DNA of 64,000 nucleotides from Nocardioides silvaticus (GCF_003160695.1 NZ_QGDD01000001.1:124001-188000); one strand, 5' to 3'. Shown: positions 35,471 to 47,128, counted from the stretch's first letter. Numbers and translations: made by a program. Notes: generated by a model not told the origin, from the sequence alone.

Positions 35471-36847
35471 TCAGGGTGCGGCCAGGCGGACCGCAGGTAG
35501 CTGGAGGAGGCGTTTGGCCTCCCGCAACCCGCTGGCCATGGCTCCGTCGGCGTAACCGGCGCGCTCGCTCCCCGTGTGCTCGCCAGCGAAACCGATGCGC
35601 CCCACCGGGGCGGCCAGCGCATCGAAGTCGGCGTCGAACGCACCCGGGCGGATGTGGGCGTAAGCGCCGCGGGCGTGCTCGTCGTGAAGCCAGTCGGTGC
35701 TGGCAAGACCGGTCGGGGCGACCGGGAGCGGCTCGCCGTACACCGCCTCGAGCTGCTGGACCGCCCAGGCCAGCGGGTCCCGCCGCATGGTCGCCGCGGC
35801 GCTGTGGGCGACGAGGAACATCATCGTCGGCGAGAGCCCGAAGTCCCAGGTCCAGGTCGCCGCCTCGGTGCGGTCGGCGGGATAGACCACCGAGTGCTGG
35901 AGGCCGGGATCACGGTCCCGCCAGAACGGCTCGGGGAACGCGAGGAAGACCTTCTCCAGGGTGCCGAAGCCGGTGCGGTCGATGACGGCCTGCCGGTCCG
36001 GCGGCAGCGGCGGGACGAAGCCGACCCCGGCGTTCTTCAGCACGCCCAGCGACACAGTGACCACGGCGTGGCTCCCCGCCTCGGACCAGCCGTCGCCTAC
36101 GACGGTCACCCCGTCGGGCGTCTGCTCGACCCGGCGCACTGGGGAGTCCAGCCGGATCGCCGACGCCGCTGCGAGCGGGGCCAGGATCGAGCGGAACCCC
36201 TGCACGGGGACGTTGTCGACGACGTCGCCGACGAACATGCCCTCGGTCAGCGCCCAGCGGGCCGAGATCTCGGCGAGGGGTCCCGCACCGTCCTGCTCGA
36301 CCATCGCTGCCATCAGCTGGCGCAGCCGCGCCCGCTCGTCGTCGGGCAGCGGGCCCGCCGCCAGGTGGTCGTCGACCACCTCGGCCATGGACCGGTCCGG
36401 GCGTCCGGCCGCGAGGTCGGCCCGCACCTGGTCCGCGAGCGGCTCGAAGACGGCGTACCCGGCACCGGCGAGCTCCTCGGGGCGGAGCCTCCTGCCCTCG
36501 CCGAGGTCGGCGCCGGTGAACCGGGTGCCGGTCGGGTCGACGATCCACGGCACACCGGCCAGGTCGACCCAGTCCGCGAGGACGTTGTCGTCGGGGTGGT
36601 GGATCCACGCCCCGCCGAGGTCCGCCACGTGCCCGTCGACATCGACGGTGTGCAACCGCCCACCGATCCGGTCCCGCGCCTCCAGGACGACGCAGTCGAT
36701 GCCCGCTGTGGTGAGCGCGTTCGCCACGGCGAGACCGGCGATCCCGGCGCCGACCACGACCACCCGCTCGACATCCCCCGGCAGTGCCTGCGGGATGGCG
36801 GTGGAACCGTCGTCGAAGAGGTCGTCGGGCACACCGAAGGGTCCCAC
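35471..36847 (-). CDS. FAD-dependent polyamine/monoamine oxidase-like protein
   Basis: 458 residues. The FAD motif VVVVGAGIAGLAVANALTTA and LEARDRIGGRLHTVD are followed by GGAWIHHPDDNVLAD and the C-terminal GFAGEHTGSERAGYADGAMA. It is closest in style to polyamine oxidases and flavin-containing amine oxidases. It is one of three such flavoproteins in the window. A GTG start is used; the NTF2-like gene is divergent 44 bases away. Confidence 0.88.
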   Translation of the reverse strand: MGPFGVPDDLFDDGSTAIPQALPGDVERVVVVGAGIAGLAVANALTTAGIDCVVLEARDRIGGRLHTVDVDGHVADLGGAWIHHPDDNVLADWVDLAGVPWIVDPTGTRFTGADLGEGRRLRPEELAGAGYAVFEPLADQVRADLAAGRPDRSMAEVVDDHLAAGPLPDDERARLRQLMAAMVEQDGAGPLAEISARWALTEGMFVGDVVDNVPVQGFRSILAPLAAASAIRLDSPVRRVEQTPDGVTVVGDGWSEAGSHAVVTVSLGVLKNAGVGFVPPLPPDRQAVIDRTGFGTLEKVFLAFPEPFWRDRDPGLQHSVVYPADRTEAATWTWDFGLSPTMMFLVAHSAAATMRRDPLAWAVQQLEAVYGEPLPVAPTGLASTDWLHDEHARGAYAHIRPGAFDADFDALAAPVGRIGFAGEHTGSERAGYADGAMASGLREAKRLLQLPAVRLAAP

Positions 36848-36891
36848 GCCGGGTCCTCGCCCGCGAGCGGCTACGCCGCTACGGTGACGCC

Positions 36892-37293
36892 ATGTCTTCG
36901 GCCGTCGACACCGTCGCCTCCTTCTACACCGCGATCGAGCAGGGCCGGCACGGCGACGCCCTGGCCGGCCTCCTCGCTCCGGACGCCGTCACGATCGAGC
37001 GCCCCAACGCGCTGGTGCCGGGCGGACGCGTCAGCGACCGCGCGGCGATGATCGCGGCCAGCTCGGCGGGCGCCGGGTTGCTCTCGAGCCAGCAGTACGA
37101 CGTGCACTGGATCCAGGAGGTCGGCGACACCGTCGCCGTGCGGCTCACCTGGCGTGGCGTCGTCGCCCAGGACGCCGGCCCTTTCCTGACGGGCCAGGAG
37201 CTGGTCGCGCACATCGCCCAGTTCGTGCGGGTCCGCGACGGCCTGATCGCAGAGATCGAGACCTACGACTGCTACGAGCCGTTCGCGTCCTAG
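36892..37293 (+). CDS. SnoaL/NTF2-like small protein
   Basis: 133 residues. The NTF2-like pattern SSAVDTVASFYTAIEQGRHG, LLAPDAVTIERPNALVPGGR and the closing strand HIAQFVRVRDGLIAEIETYD match the SnoaL-like family. The ligand or reaction is unknown. The ATG at 36892 is used; longer starts would cross the opposing oxidase start. Confidence 0.8.
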   Translation: MSSAVDTVASFYTAIEQGRHGDALAGLLAPDAVTIERPNALVPGGRVSDRAAMIAASSAGAGLLSSQQYDVHWIQEVGDTVAVRLTWRGVVAQDAGPFLTGQELVAHIAQFVRVRDGLIAEIETYDCYEPFAS

Positions 37294-37448
37294 CGGTCCC
37301 CTTGAGGCGAGCAGGCACTCGACCCGCGTCGCCCAGCCCTGCGTAGCCCTGACACCACGAACGCTGGACCAGGCCTCGCTGCGGGGCTAGCGTGCGGAGG
37401 ACCGTATCGCTGCGATCGGGCGCTGCTCAGCCACAAAGGGGTGGGGTC

Positions 37449-39131
37449 ATGCTTCGTCGTCGTCTGTTGGTGTTCCCGGTCGTCGCAGCGCTCGCCTGGG
37501 CGGGCGCCGTGGCCGGAGGCGGACCAGGGCCGGCGTCTGCGTCCGGCCCGGCCACGAGGTCGGCGGGCCCGGCCGCTCAGGCACCGGCCAAGCCCGACAA
37601 GGTGGTCATCATCGTCGTCGACGCCCTCAGCAGGAGGATCGTCGAGAAGTACGACATGAAGAACGTCGAGCGACTGATGACCCGCGGCGTCGACACCCCC
37701 CGTGGCTACCTCGGTCACACCGGCGCCGTCACGGTCGTCACCCACAACGTGATCACGTCGGGCATGCTGCCGAAGAACATGGGGTGGACCAGCGAGGGCT
37801 TCCGCGACGTCGACGGCGTCCTCGGACCCGAGGGTGGCCTCTACATCTCGAGCAACTTCGGCTACAACGAGATGGCCGCGCTGCAGGAGCACGCAGGCTA
37901 CCCGCACCTGTCGGACTACCTCGACGACTCCGGCAAGGTGTTCACGGTGAGCCCGAAGGGGTACGCCGCCTACGGACTGGCCGGGCCCGGGTCGCCCAAC
38001 ACCTCGGTCGTCACCTTCACCAGCGGTCCGACCTGCGAGGGTCAGCGCTACCGCATGCCGACCGGCGTGCCCGCGCCGCCCACGTACATCGGTGCGGAGT
38101 GCGGCTCCCGCTACCTGGTCGAGCGGGACAAGGGCTACGACACCCTGCAGTTCCCCGCCCAGCTCTACCCCGCCACCGACGACCGCTACGTCGTCGGCGA
38201 CGAGCCGGCGCACCAGGGCGGTGACATCTGGGCGACCGACGCGGTGCTCGACATCATGGACCACGAGCAGGACGCCTGGAGCGGCATCTTCGTCAGCCTC
38301 CCGGGCGTCGACAAGGCGGCCCACATGTGGGGTGGCGTGCGCGACCCCGAAGCGGCGACGCCCGGCTACGACCCCATGACCCACATGAGGTACGCCGCCA
38401 GGACCGCCGACGCGCAGGTCGGCCGCATCATGACGGCGCTGCGGCAGAGCGGTGAGCTCGCCAGCACCCTGGTCGTCCTCACCGCCGACCACGGCTCGGT
38501 CGCGGCCGCGGAGGGGCACTGGCACGGCGACTTCGAGCCGGAGAACGACTACGGCTACTACAACTGGTACTACGGCGACGCGGAGAACGACGTCGCCTAC
38601 GACCGCCCGCAGGAGGCGCTGCAGCCGCTCGTCGACACCGGGAAGATCGGGCTCACCTACAGCGACTCGATGCTGAGCGTGTGGCTCGACGACCGGTCCC
38701 GGGAGACGGTCGCGCAGGTCGCGTCCGTCATGGAGGACCTGCCCGACGTCACCGCGGTGTGGCGTCGTGACGGCTCGCACTACTTCCGGGTCTCCCCCGT
38801 CCGCCGCGACCGGATGACGACGCCCGGCGAGAGGAAGTGGTTCGACAACAAGGCGCAGGAGCTCCTCGACACCCAGGCCGTCGGCTACGGCCCGGACCTG
38901 GTCGCGACGTTGCCGGACGACACCACCTACTCGGTGCTGGGTGACCACGGCGGCATCCAGCGGGCCTCGCAGCGGATCCCGATCGTCTTCGGCGGGGCGG
39001 GCCTCGCCCCGACCGACCTCCGCGCCGAGGTGAGGTCGGTCGACATCATGCCGACGATCCTCAAGGCGCTGGGCATCAGGCCGGTCTACGCCATGGACGG
39101 GAAGGCCTACGCCCTGCCGCGGAGGAAGTAG
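37449..39131 (+). CDS. secreted alkaline-phosphatase-superfamily phosphodiesterase
   Basis: 560 residues. A signal peptide (LRRRLLVFPVVAALAWAGAV) precedes a nucleotide pyrophosphatase/phosphodiesterase-like core: VVIIVVDALSRR, a nucleophile region HNVITSGMLPKNMGW, PGVDKAAHMWGGV, VLTADHGSVAAAEGHWHG and VLGDHGGIQRASQRIPIV. These are the two-zinc sites of the superfamily. It probably cleaves phosphate esters or nucleotides outside the cell. The ATG at 37449 follows AAAGGGG. It stands alone, tail-to-tail with gdhA. Confidence 0.88.
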   Translation: MLRRRLLVFPVVAALAWAGAVAGGGPGPASASGPATRSAGPAAQAPAKPDKVVIIVVDALSRRIVEKYDMKNVERLMTRGVDTPRGYLGHTGAVTVVTHNVITSGMLPKNMGWTSEGFRDVDGVLGPEGGLYISSNFGYNEMAALQEHAGYPHLSDYLDDSGKVFTVSPKGYAAYGLAGPGSPNTSVVTFTSGPTCEGQRYRMPTGVPAPPTYIGAECGSRYLVERDKGYDTLQFPAQLYPATDDRYVVGDEPAHQGGDIWATDAVLDIMDHEQDAWSGIFVSLPGVDKAAHMWGGVRDPEAATPGYDPMTHMRYAARTADAQVGRIMTALRQSGELASTLVVLTADHGSVAAAEGHWHGDFEPENDYGYYNWYYGDAENDVAYDRPQEALQPLVDTGKIGLTYSDSMLSVWLDDRSRETVAQVASVMEDLPDVTAVWRRDGSHYFRVSPVRRDRMTTPGERKWFDNKAQELLDTQAVGYGPDLVATLPDDTTYSVLGDHGGIQRASQRIPIVFGGAGLAPTDLRAEVRSVDIMPTILKALGIRPVYAMDGKAYALPRRK

Positions 39132-39163
39132 CGGGCAGCCCGGCGCCGAGCCCGCCGGTCGGA

Positions 39164-42005
<2,842 letters not shown>

Positions 42006-42111
42006 ACACCGGCCGGGGCGTTGCCGGGCGGCGAACGGGGTACCTGCTCCCGCACATCACCCCGGCGTCAGGAAATGTGCGCCACGCTGAACGAGCAGTG
42101 AAGGCACGGTC

Positions 42112-42270
42112 ATGACCCAACGCACCGAAGAGCGACCGCCCATCACCGAGGCCGACGACACCCGCGACCGCAGGGCCGTCGCGGAGCCGACGGACACGCC
42201 CGACTCCCACACCCGCACCCCGAAGCCGGAGCCCGCTCCGCCGTACCTGCCCGGCTACTACCTCGGCTGA
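42112..42270 (+). CDS. small proline/acid-rich hypothetical protein
   Basis: 52 residues. It begins MTQRTEERPPITEADDTRDR and ends with KPEPAPPYLPGYYLG. AAGG lies 6-9 bases upstream of the ATG. It is probably disordered, without membrane or cysteine features. Same direction as the DUF1360 and hemerythrin genes and only 18 bases before the latter, so likely cotranscribed. No family can be named. Confidence 0.5.
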   Translation: MTQRTEERPPITEADDTRDRRAVAEPTDTPDSHTRTPKPEPAPPYLPGYYLG

Positions 42271-42288
42271 GGGGCACCGGAGCCTTCG

Positions 42289-43002
42289 GTGACGAGCCTC
42301 GCAGACCAGGACACCCAGCAGCTCGGCGGACGCTGGAGCATCCTCGCCCGCCAGAAGCAGGACCACGTGCGGCTCGCCCGGCTTCTCGACGAGCTCGCCG
42401 CGACGGAGCCCGGTGGCCAGCAGGACCGGGTGCTGCACAAGATCGCGCGCTTGGTCTTCCCGCACGCCTTCGCCGAGGAGTCGGTGCTCTGGCCCGAGAT
42501 CCGGCGCCGGCTGCCGGACGGTCACGGCCTCACCTGCCAGGTCGAGCAGGAGCACCAGGAGGTCAACCAGCTGTGGACCGCCCTCGAGGACTCCCCCTCC
42601 CCGGACCGCCGCCGGCAGATCATCGACCGGCTGATCGCCGTGCTCCGTGAGGACGTCCGGGACGAGGAAGACGTGTTGCTCCCGCGGCTCCAGGAAGCCG
42701 TGAGCGTCCGACGGCTCCGCAGGCTGGGCATCGCCTGGGAGGTCGTACGGCGAATCGCCCCCGACCGTCCCCACCCCGTCGTGTCGCGACGCCCACCCGG
42801 CAACGCCCTGGCCGCCCTGCCGCTGACGCTGCTCGACCACGGCCGCGACGTGCTCGACGCGACGGCCCGGCACTCACCGCGCCTCGCACCCCGCGCCAGG
42901 TCCGCGAGCCGGGCCCTCGCCCGCGCCGCCGGGCGCGTGGAGCGCTTCGGCGTGCTGCGCATCGGCGAGCACCCCTACACCGCGGTGAGCCCGGAGCGCT
43001 GA
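42289..43002 (+). CDS. hemerythrin/HHE-domain protein
   Basis: 237 residues. The N-terminal 130 residues form a four-helix HHE domain with iron-ligand-like residues in KQDHVRLARLLDEL, FPHAFAEESVLWPEI, EQEHQEVNQLW and RDEEDVLLPRL. The C-terminal 100 residues are basic and helical (APRARSASRALARAAGRVER). HHE proteins bind di-iron and sense or store oxygen or nitric oxide. The GTG start has GGAG 6 bases before it. Confidence 0.85.
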   Translation: MTSLADQDTQQLGGRWSILARQKQDHVRLARLLDELAATEPGGQQDRVLHKIARLVFPHAFAEESVLWPEIRRRLPDGHGLTCQVEQEHQEVNQLWTALEDSPSPDRRRQIIDRLIAVLREDVRDEEDVLLPRLQEAVSVRRLRRLGIAWEVVRRIAPDRPHPVVSRRPPGNALAALPLTLLDHGRDVLDATARHSPRLAPRARSASRALARAAGRVERFGVLRIGEHPYTAVSPER

Positions 43003-43023
43003 GCGCCCGTAGCATCGCGCCCT

Positions 43024-43725
43024 GTGACCACCTCGCCGCTCACCCGCGTCGTCTCGCTGGTCCCCTCGATCACCGAGGCCCTCGCCTCGGTCGACCGCGC
43101 TGCCGTGGTCGGTGCCACCGACTGGTGCACCCACCCGCCCGACCTGGAGACGACCCGGGTGCGGGGCACCAAGAACCCGGACCTTCGCGCGATCCAGGCG
43201 CTCGAGCCGGAGGTCGTGATCGCGAACAAGGAGGAGAACCGCGAGCTCGACGTACAGCGGCTCCGAGCGTCCGGTGTGCGGGTGGAGGTCACCGTCATCG
43301 AGACGGTGCCCGACGCGGTCGAGAGCTACCAGCGGCTCTTCGACGACGTGCTCGGCTGGCCGGTGCCGGCCTGGCTCGATGCCGTTCGGCAGCGGTGGTG
43401 CGGTCCGCTGCCGCCCATGACCCGGGCGGTCGCCGTGCCGATCTGGCGCGACCCGTGGATGGTCGTCGGCTCCCGCACGTTCACCGGTGACCTGCTGCGC
43501 CGGCTCGGCTGGCGCAACGTCTGCGCCGACCACCCGGACCGCTACCCACGTGTCGGGCTGGAGGACATCCGACGTGCGGAGGCCGACGCGGTCCTCCTCC
43601 CCGACGAGCCCTACGTCTTCACCGCTGACGACGGACCGGAGGCGTTCCCGGACGTCCCGACCGAGCTGGTCAGCGGCCGGCTCCTGACCTGGTACGGCCC
43701 GTCGCTCCTCGAGGTCGGCAGCTGA
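43024..43725 (+). CDS. cytoplasmic helical-backbone metal-receptor (BtuF/FhuD-like) protein
   Basis: 233 residues. The segments RVVSLVPSITEALASVDRAA, VVIANKEENRELDV and LLRRLGWRNV match the periplasmic-binding-protein-like family of vitamin B12 and siderophore receptors. There is no signal peptide and no ABC transporter nearby, so it may be an intracellular cobalamin- or corrinoid-binding homologue; this is inference. The GTG start lies 21 bases after the hemerythrin gene. Confidence 0.82.
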   Translation: MTTSPLTRVVSLVPSITEALASVDRAAVVGATDWCTHPPDLETTRVRGTKNPDLRAIQALEPEVVIANKEENRELDVQRLRASGVRVEVTVIETVPDAVESYQRLFDDVLGWPVPAWLDAVRQRWCGPLPPMTRAVAVPIWRDPWMVVGSRTFTGDLLRRLGWRNVCADHPDRYPRVGLEDIRRAEADAVLLPDEPYVFTADDGPEAFPDVPTELVSGRLLTWYGPSLLEVGS

Positions 43726-43745
43726 GGCCGGCCGCCTCGCGAGCC

Positions 43746-44516
43746 TCAGGCGATGGTCATTCCGCCGTCGACCGCGAGGGTCTGGCCGGTGATGTAGCCG
43801 GCGGCGGGGCTGGCGAGGAACACCGCGGTCGCGGCGAGCTCGCGCGGGTCGCCCTTGCGGCCGGTCGGGATCCGGGCCTGCTGCGACTCCAGGTAGCCCG
43901 GCGGGTACTGGTCGGTCATCTCGCTCTCGAAGAAGCCCGGGGCGATCGCGTTGACCCGGATGCCCTTGCGCCCGGTCCACTGCTGGGCGAGGTCGCGGGT
44001 CATCCCGATCAGGCCGGCCTTCGAGGAGGCGTACGCCGCCTGCGGCAGGGCCGCGGTGGTGAGGCCGAGGACCGAGGAGATGTTGATGATGCTCGACCCG
44101 GGCTGCATCACTCGCCCGCAGGCCTGTGCCATCCAGTAGCAGCCGTTGAGGTTGACGTCGATGACCTGCCGGAACTGATCCGGCGTCTCGCGAGTGGCGG
44201 GCACCGCCGTACCGACACCTGCGTTGTTGACCAGGACGTCGACCCGCCCGAACTCCTCCATCGCCAGCGCCACCAGGTTGTCGCAGGAAGCCGGGTCCGC
44301 CACGTCGGTCCCCACGGTCAGCGCGCGACGCCCCTGCTGCTCGACCAGCCGCGCCGTGTCGGCCAGCCGGTCCTCGCGACGGGCCCCGAGCGCGAGGTCG
44401 GCGCCCGCCTCGGCGAACGCCACGGCGAACGCGACGCCCAGGCCGCTGGAAGCGCCGGTGACGACGGCGACCTTCCCGTCGAGGCGGAAGAGGTCGAGGA
44501 CCGGGTCTGCAGGCAT
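43746..44516 (-). CDS. SDR-family NAD(P)-dependent oxidoreductase
   Basis: 256 residues of the classical SDR type. The cofactor motif TGASSGLGVA (about 20-29), NNAGVG, the catalytic YASSK in AAYASSKAGLIGMTRDLAQQ and the final GQTLAVDGGMTIA are present. The substrate is unknown; similar proteins act as 3-oxoacyl reductases or alcohol dehydrogenases. It converges on the preceding gene and is followed on its 5' side by the start of the accessory island. Confidence 0.9.
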   Translation of the reverse strand: MPADPVLDLFRLDGKVAVVTGASSGLGVAFAVAFAEAGADLALGARREDRLADTARLVEQQGRRALTVGTDVADPASCDNLVALAMEEFGRVDVLVNNAGVGTAVPATRETPDQFRQVIDVNLNGCYWMAQACGRVMQPGSSIINISSVLGLTTAALPQAAYASSKAGLIGMTRDLAQQWTGRKGIRVNAIAPGFFESEMTDQYPPGYLESQQARIPTGRKGDPRELAATAVFLASPAAGYITGQTLAVDGGMTIA

Positions 44517-44597
44517 GGGGACTCCCGTGGTTCGGTCGCCGCGAGGCGAGGTGCGGAACGCTCCGCAGATTGTGACCCACTACCCCCGGAGAAGGCG

Positions 44598-44637
44598 CCA
44601 GGGGTGGCTTCCGGATCTATCGGAAGCCCACCCCTGG
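44598..44637. terminator. strong hairpin at the island's left boundary
   Basis: Arms CCAGGGGTGGCTTCCG (44598-44613) and CGGAAGCCCACCCCTGG (44621-44637) pair with one bulged base around a 7-nt loop. It follows a tRNA-like 3' end on the minus strand, where a tRNA terminator would sit. A similar hairpin-plus-tRNA-end pair occurs at 51143-51228. Confidence 0.65.
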
Positions 44638-44641
44638 TCCT

Positions 44642-44678
44642 TGGTAGCCGGGGGCAGGATTTGAAACCTGCGACCTCT
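44642..44678 (-). other. degenerate tRNA-fMet-like 3' end (possible attachment site)
   Basis: Read on the minus strand, AGAGGTCGCAGG then TTTCAAATCCTGC then CCCCGGCTACCA closely matches the variable loop, T-arm and acceptor 3' end of actinobacterial initiator tRNA, from memory, with two single-base insertions. No matching 5' half, D-arm or anticodon stem lies upstream. Integrative elements leave such fragments when they recombine with the 3' end of a tRNA gene. Confidence 0.6.
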
Positions 44679-45054
44679 GAACCTTCGGCATGCGAGCCTC
44701 CCCGATCTCGCTACTTCGATCGCTCTTGCCGGCGTGCGTCCTGGCTGCGCAGGCACGAGCGAGCCGAGAGATCAGACGCAAGCCATCTTGACGTCGCCTG
44801 CTCCAATCTGATTGCTTGCGCCGGCGTTACCGGGGCATATGCGCGACACGACTCAAATCGTCTTCGCACCGACGACCGCGGCTCGTGGTAGCGCCGCGGC
44901 CGGCGCCTATTGGCTGTCCAACGACAACTCTCGGGTCACCTAACCTCGAACCCCGGACGAGTGACGGGCGCACCAGCGGTACGTCGTTGCCAGCTGCGAC
45001 GTCCACAGCACTTCTTGGAGAACGCCTCCCCTCCCCACTCTTTTAAACGAGGCA
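44679..45054. other. gene-free left part of the accessory island
   Basis: 376 bases of lower GC than the chromosome, with short AT-rich stretches such as CTCTTTTAAACGAGG. Short open frames exist on both strands but none has a plausible start with a ribosome site or recognisable residues. I see no gene here. Confidence 0.5.
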
Positions 45055-45076
45055 CCCGCTATTGCCGAGTAGCGGG
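45055..45076. repeat. 22-bp palindromic element, left copy
   Basis: Stem arms CCCGCTA and TAGCGGG surround an 8-nt loop TTGCCGAG. The entire 22-mer recurs exactly, in inverted orientation, at 50899-50920. It contains the 11-bp core CGCTATTGCCG found repeatedly in the island. Confidence 0.85.
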
Positions 45077-45101
45077 CCGTCCAACACTCCGAAGACTGCC
45101 C

Positions 45102-45449
45102 CTACGTGCGAGCGACGAGAGCCGCCTCCGCGTCGGCTGGCGTCACGTCGTAACAAGTGGCTGATGTGCCGGACCAGTTGAGCCCAACCAAGAGTCCGTC
45201 CTTCGCCAGGCCGGGCATCCAGCGGCTACGCCAGACATCGAGTGGCAGCGAGACGACCTCGAAACCGCGGTACGCCTCGACCTGCTCGATGATTCGCTGT
45301 GCCCGCGACTCTGCGGACCAGAACGGCATCGCACGATGCCCACCAGACTCGGGAGCCGGAAAGCCGTCGGCGTCCCGGATCCCCCACACGGTTTCGCTGC
45401 GGAGCACCTCTGTGTAGAACGCATCCGCATGTGCCGGGCTGATACTCAC
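45102..45449 (-). CDS. DUF2750-family protein
   Basis: 115 residues. The pattern SISPAHADAFYTEVLRSETV, WGIRDADGFPAP, HRAMPFWSAESRAQRIIE and the C-terminal KDGLLVGLNWSG match DUF2750 proteins, often annotated as immunity- or toxin-associated small proteins of unknown role. I chose the GTG at 45449 because the family starts there; an upstream GTG at 45471-45473 lies inside the repeat core. Confidence 0.75.
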   Translation of the reverse strand: MSISPAHADAFYTEVLRSETVWGIRDADGFPAPESGGHRAMPFWSAESRAQRIIEQVEAYRGFEVVSLPLDVWRSRWMPGLAKDGLLVGLNWSGTSATCYDVTPADAEAALVART

Positions 45450-45472
45450 GGCGACATGATGCCGGAAGTGCA

Positions 45473-45483
45473 CGCTATTGCCG
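45473..45483. repeat. CGCTATTGCCG core copy 2
   Basis: Exact copy of the 11-bp core, in the gap between the DUF2750 gene and the next gene. It lies 23 bases upstream of the DUF2750 start codon. No full palindrome arm is kept on the right side (GCATGCG follows). Confidence 0.8.
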
Positions 45484-45555
45484 CATGCGCGTGATCAGCC
45501 TTGAAGGTGGCGGGAGGCCTGGCATTGAGGAGGACTGTAGGCGGGGACTGCGGAC

Positions 45556-46095
45556 TCAGAAGGCGACCGATCCCCAGTTGTTGTTCCGGTCGCTCTCGCC
45601 GCGAAGCTCCATAAGGAGCCAGGTCACGAACAAAGTAAGCCCTCTATCTAGCGTCCGGTCAGTCCGCTCGATGTACGCCGGGATCCCAGTCGAAGGCCGG
45701 TGCCGTCGTACCCGCAGTTTCGGCTCGCCGCCCCAGGTAAGGACGAAGTCGTCGTACCCGGTCTCGGGCGCGAGCACATAGGCCGTTTGGCCCCACGCCA
45801 CGTCGCCGAGTACGTCCGCGAATTCGCGGCGTTGGAACTCGCCGACGATCGCACCGTGCGGGTCGACCGCAGCCGCCCGAGCGATCCAGCCGCCGAACGT
45901 CCGGGCCTGGAGCGACGGCGAGCCGACCGGCAGCAGTGTCGTGCCGGAGCGGTCGAACCAGCCCGGCCGTCGGTACGACCCGACGTCTGGGAGGTCGAAG
46001 CAACGCTTGTCGTCGAGCGACCTCGCTACCGCCTCCAGCATGCAGGAAGCGTAGTTCGAACGAGAGGCAACCCATCCCTGTTCACGGACATTCAT
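45556..46095 (-). CDS. hypothetical protein, possibly tubby/LURP-like beta barrel
   Basis: 179 residues from an ATG at 46095 with a weak ribosome site; a shorter start at an internal ATG (MLEAVARSLDDKRCFD) is possible. The centre (GWIARAAAVDPHGAIVGEFQ, TAYVLAPETGYDDFVLTWGG) reads as alternating beta strands, and the end (RTLDRGLTLFVTWLLMELRG) as an amphipathic helix. That layout resembles tubby C-terminal/LURP-type proteins, but this is only a guess. The gene is flanked by core repeats on both sides. Confidence 0.55.
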   Translation of the reverse strand: MNVREQGWVASRSNYASCMLEAVARSLDDKRCFDLPDVGSYRRPGWFDRSGTTLLPVGSPSLQARTFGGWIARAAAVDPHGAIVGEFQRREFADVLGDVAWGQTAYVLAPETGYDDFVLTWGGEPKLRVRRHRPSTGIPAYIERTDRTLDRGLTLFVTWLLMELRGESDRNNNWGSVAF

Positions 46096-46105
46096 CCCTG
46101 GCGTC

Positions 46106-46116
46106 CGCTATTGCCG
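46106..46116. repeat. CGCTATTGCCG core copy 3
   Basis: Exact copy preceded by CC, 10 bases upstream of the start codon of the minus-strand gene ending at 46095. It divides that gene from the Tat-exported protein gene. Confidence 0.8.
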
Positions 46117-46150
46117 CCCTGCGAGCTCCCGGAGCAGCACGCGGTCGTGC

Positions 46151-46708
46151 TCACTCAAGGCGAGCGGTCACACTTCCGGCGACCCCGCCGGTGCCAGGGG
46201 CGCCCGGCGCGGCGGCGTAGGTCCATGTTGAGTTTCGTCCGAAGAGGAACTTGTTCGGAGCCGAGAGGAGCAAGTATGTGCGGATCTCGGTGTTGCCCGC
46301 GAGCTGGGTCGGGGGCCTCATGGTGAAGACGGTCGCCTTCTTGGTGCCGGTGCCGATGTAAGACTTGGTCGCTGTCCATCCGCGCAGGTCTTCCGCACGC
46401 GCGTCTCGCCACGGACCGCCCTCCCTGCCCGGGGACGCGCCTGCTGGGGAGGTCCACGTTATGACGAGGTCGGTCGTCGGCTCGGTGTTGTCGTTGCGTA
46501 GGTAGAGATGCATGGCGACGTAGTTGGGGGCGTTCCAGTAGAGGGTGTTGAACCCGTTCCTGACCGCAGAGGGCGCCGTTGCGCCGATCACGAGGTGCGC
46601 CGGTCCGGTGGCCGCGATCGCGGGGGCTGCCGTGGCGAGGGAGACTGCTGGGACGGTCCAGGCGGCACCTTGTAGAAGCGTCCGACGTGAGATCACGAGA
46701 GGCAACAT
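46151..46708 (-). CDS. Tat-exported hypothetical protein
   Basis: 185 residues. The N-terminus has the twin-arginine motif ISRRTLLQGAAWTVPAVSLA with an AAPAIAA cleavage region. The rest is a beta-rich domain without recognised family (ATKSYIGTGTKKATVFTMRP, NTEIRTYLLLSAPN). Small actinobacterial secreted proteins often use this Tat form. The role is unknown. It is separated from neighbours by core repeats at 46106 and 46757. Confidence 0.7.
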   Translation of the reverse strand: MLPLVISRRTLLQGAAWTVPAVSLATAAPAIAATGPAHLVIGATAPSAVRNGFNTLYWNAPNYVAMHLYLRNDNTEPTTDLVITWTSPAGASPGREGGPWRDARAEDLRGWTATKSYIGTGTKKATVFTMRPPTQLAGNTEIRTYLLLSAPNKFLFGRNSTWTYAAAPGAPGTGGVAGSVTARLE

Positions 46709-46756
46709 ACTCGCCGAGCAGGGCTAGTGGGCTCGGAAGCAGCCAGACGCAACGCC

Positions 46757-46767
46757 CGCTATTGCCG
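46757..46767. repeat. CGCTATTGCCG core copy 4
   Basis: Exact copy, preceded by CC, in the gap between the Tat-exported protein gene and the small zinc-ribbon gene. It lies 48 bases upstream of the ATG at 46708. Confidence 0.8.
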
Positions 46768-46784
46768 CACGGCGTGCGCGTCCG

Positions 46785-46907
46785 TCAAACACAGGGTGCG
46801 CCCTCACAGCACGGACGGATGTATCCACAACCGTCGCATCGCTCGTGTGATGTCTCCCAACGCATCATCGTGCCGCAGTTGGGGCAAGGCTCGGTCAGGT
46901 CAGCCAC
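46785..46907 (-). CDS. 40-residue zinc-ribbon microprotein
   Basis: From a GTG at 46907 the peptide reads VADLTEPCPNCGTMMRWETS, HERCDGCGYIRPCCEGAPCV. CxxC at 8-11 and CxxC at 24-27 form a classic zinc ribbon, with extra cysteines at 33, 34 and 39. It is below usual gene-calling limits and would be missed. The cysteine spacing is unlikely by chance. Its role is unknown; it may be a zinc-binding regulator or adaptor. Confidence 0.6.
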   Translation of the reverse strand: MADLTEPCPNCGTMMRWETSHERCDGCGYIRPCCEGAPCV

Positions 46908-47128
46908 TGCCCGAGCCTAGGTCTGAGCCTGGCCAAAGCCTGCAGGACACGGCGGACGGCCTTTGTGTCGACCCCGTTGACGGCGCCAGGCCGCGGTGAC
47001 GCAGTGGTGGAAATACCTCTACCGCCGTACCGGTCACCCCTCTATCCTCGCCGCTCACATGGCCTCGGCACATGACTCCCCTCCCGACGCTGAAACGCTA
47101 CTCACGCACCCGGCGCGAGCACGCCGCG

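Noticed and set aside
44641..44700. Intact tRNA gene
   Set aside because: Only the T-arm and acceptor 3' part can be recognised, with two inserted bases; no anticodon stem or D-arm pairs upstream.
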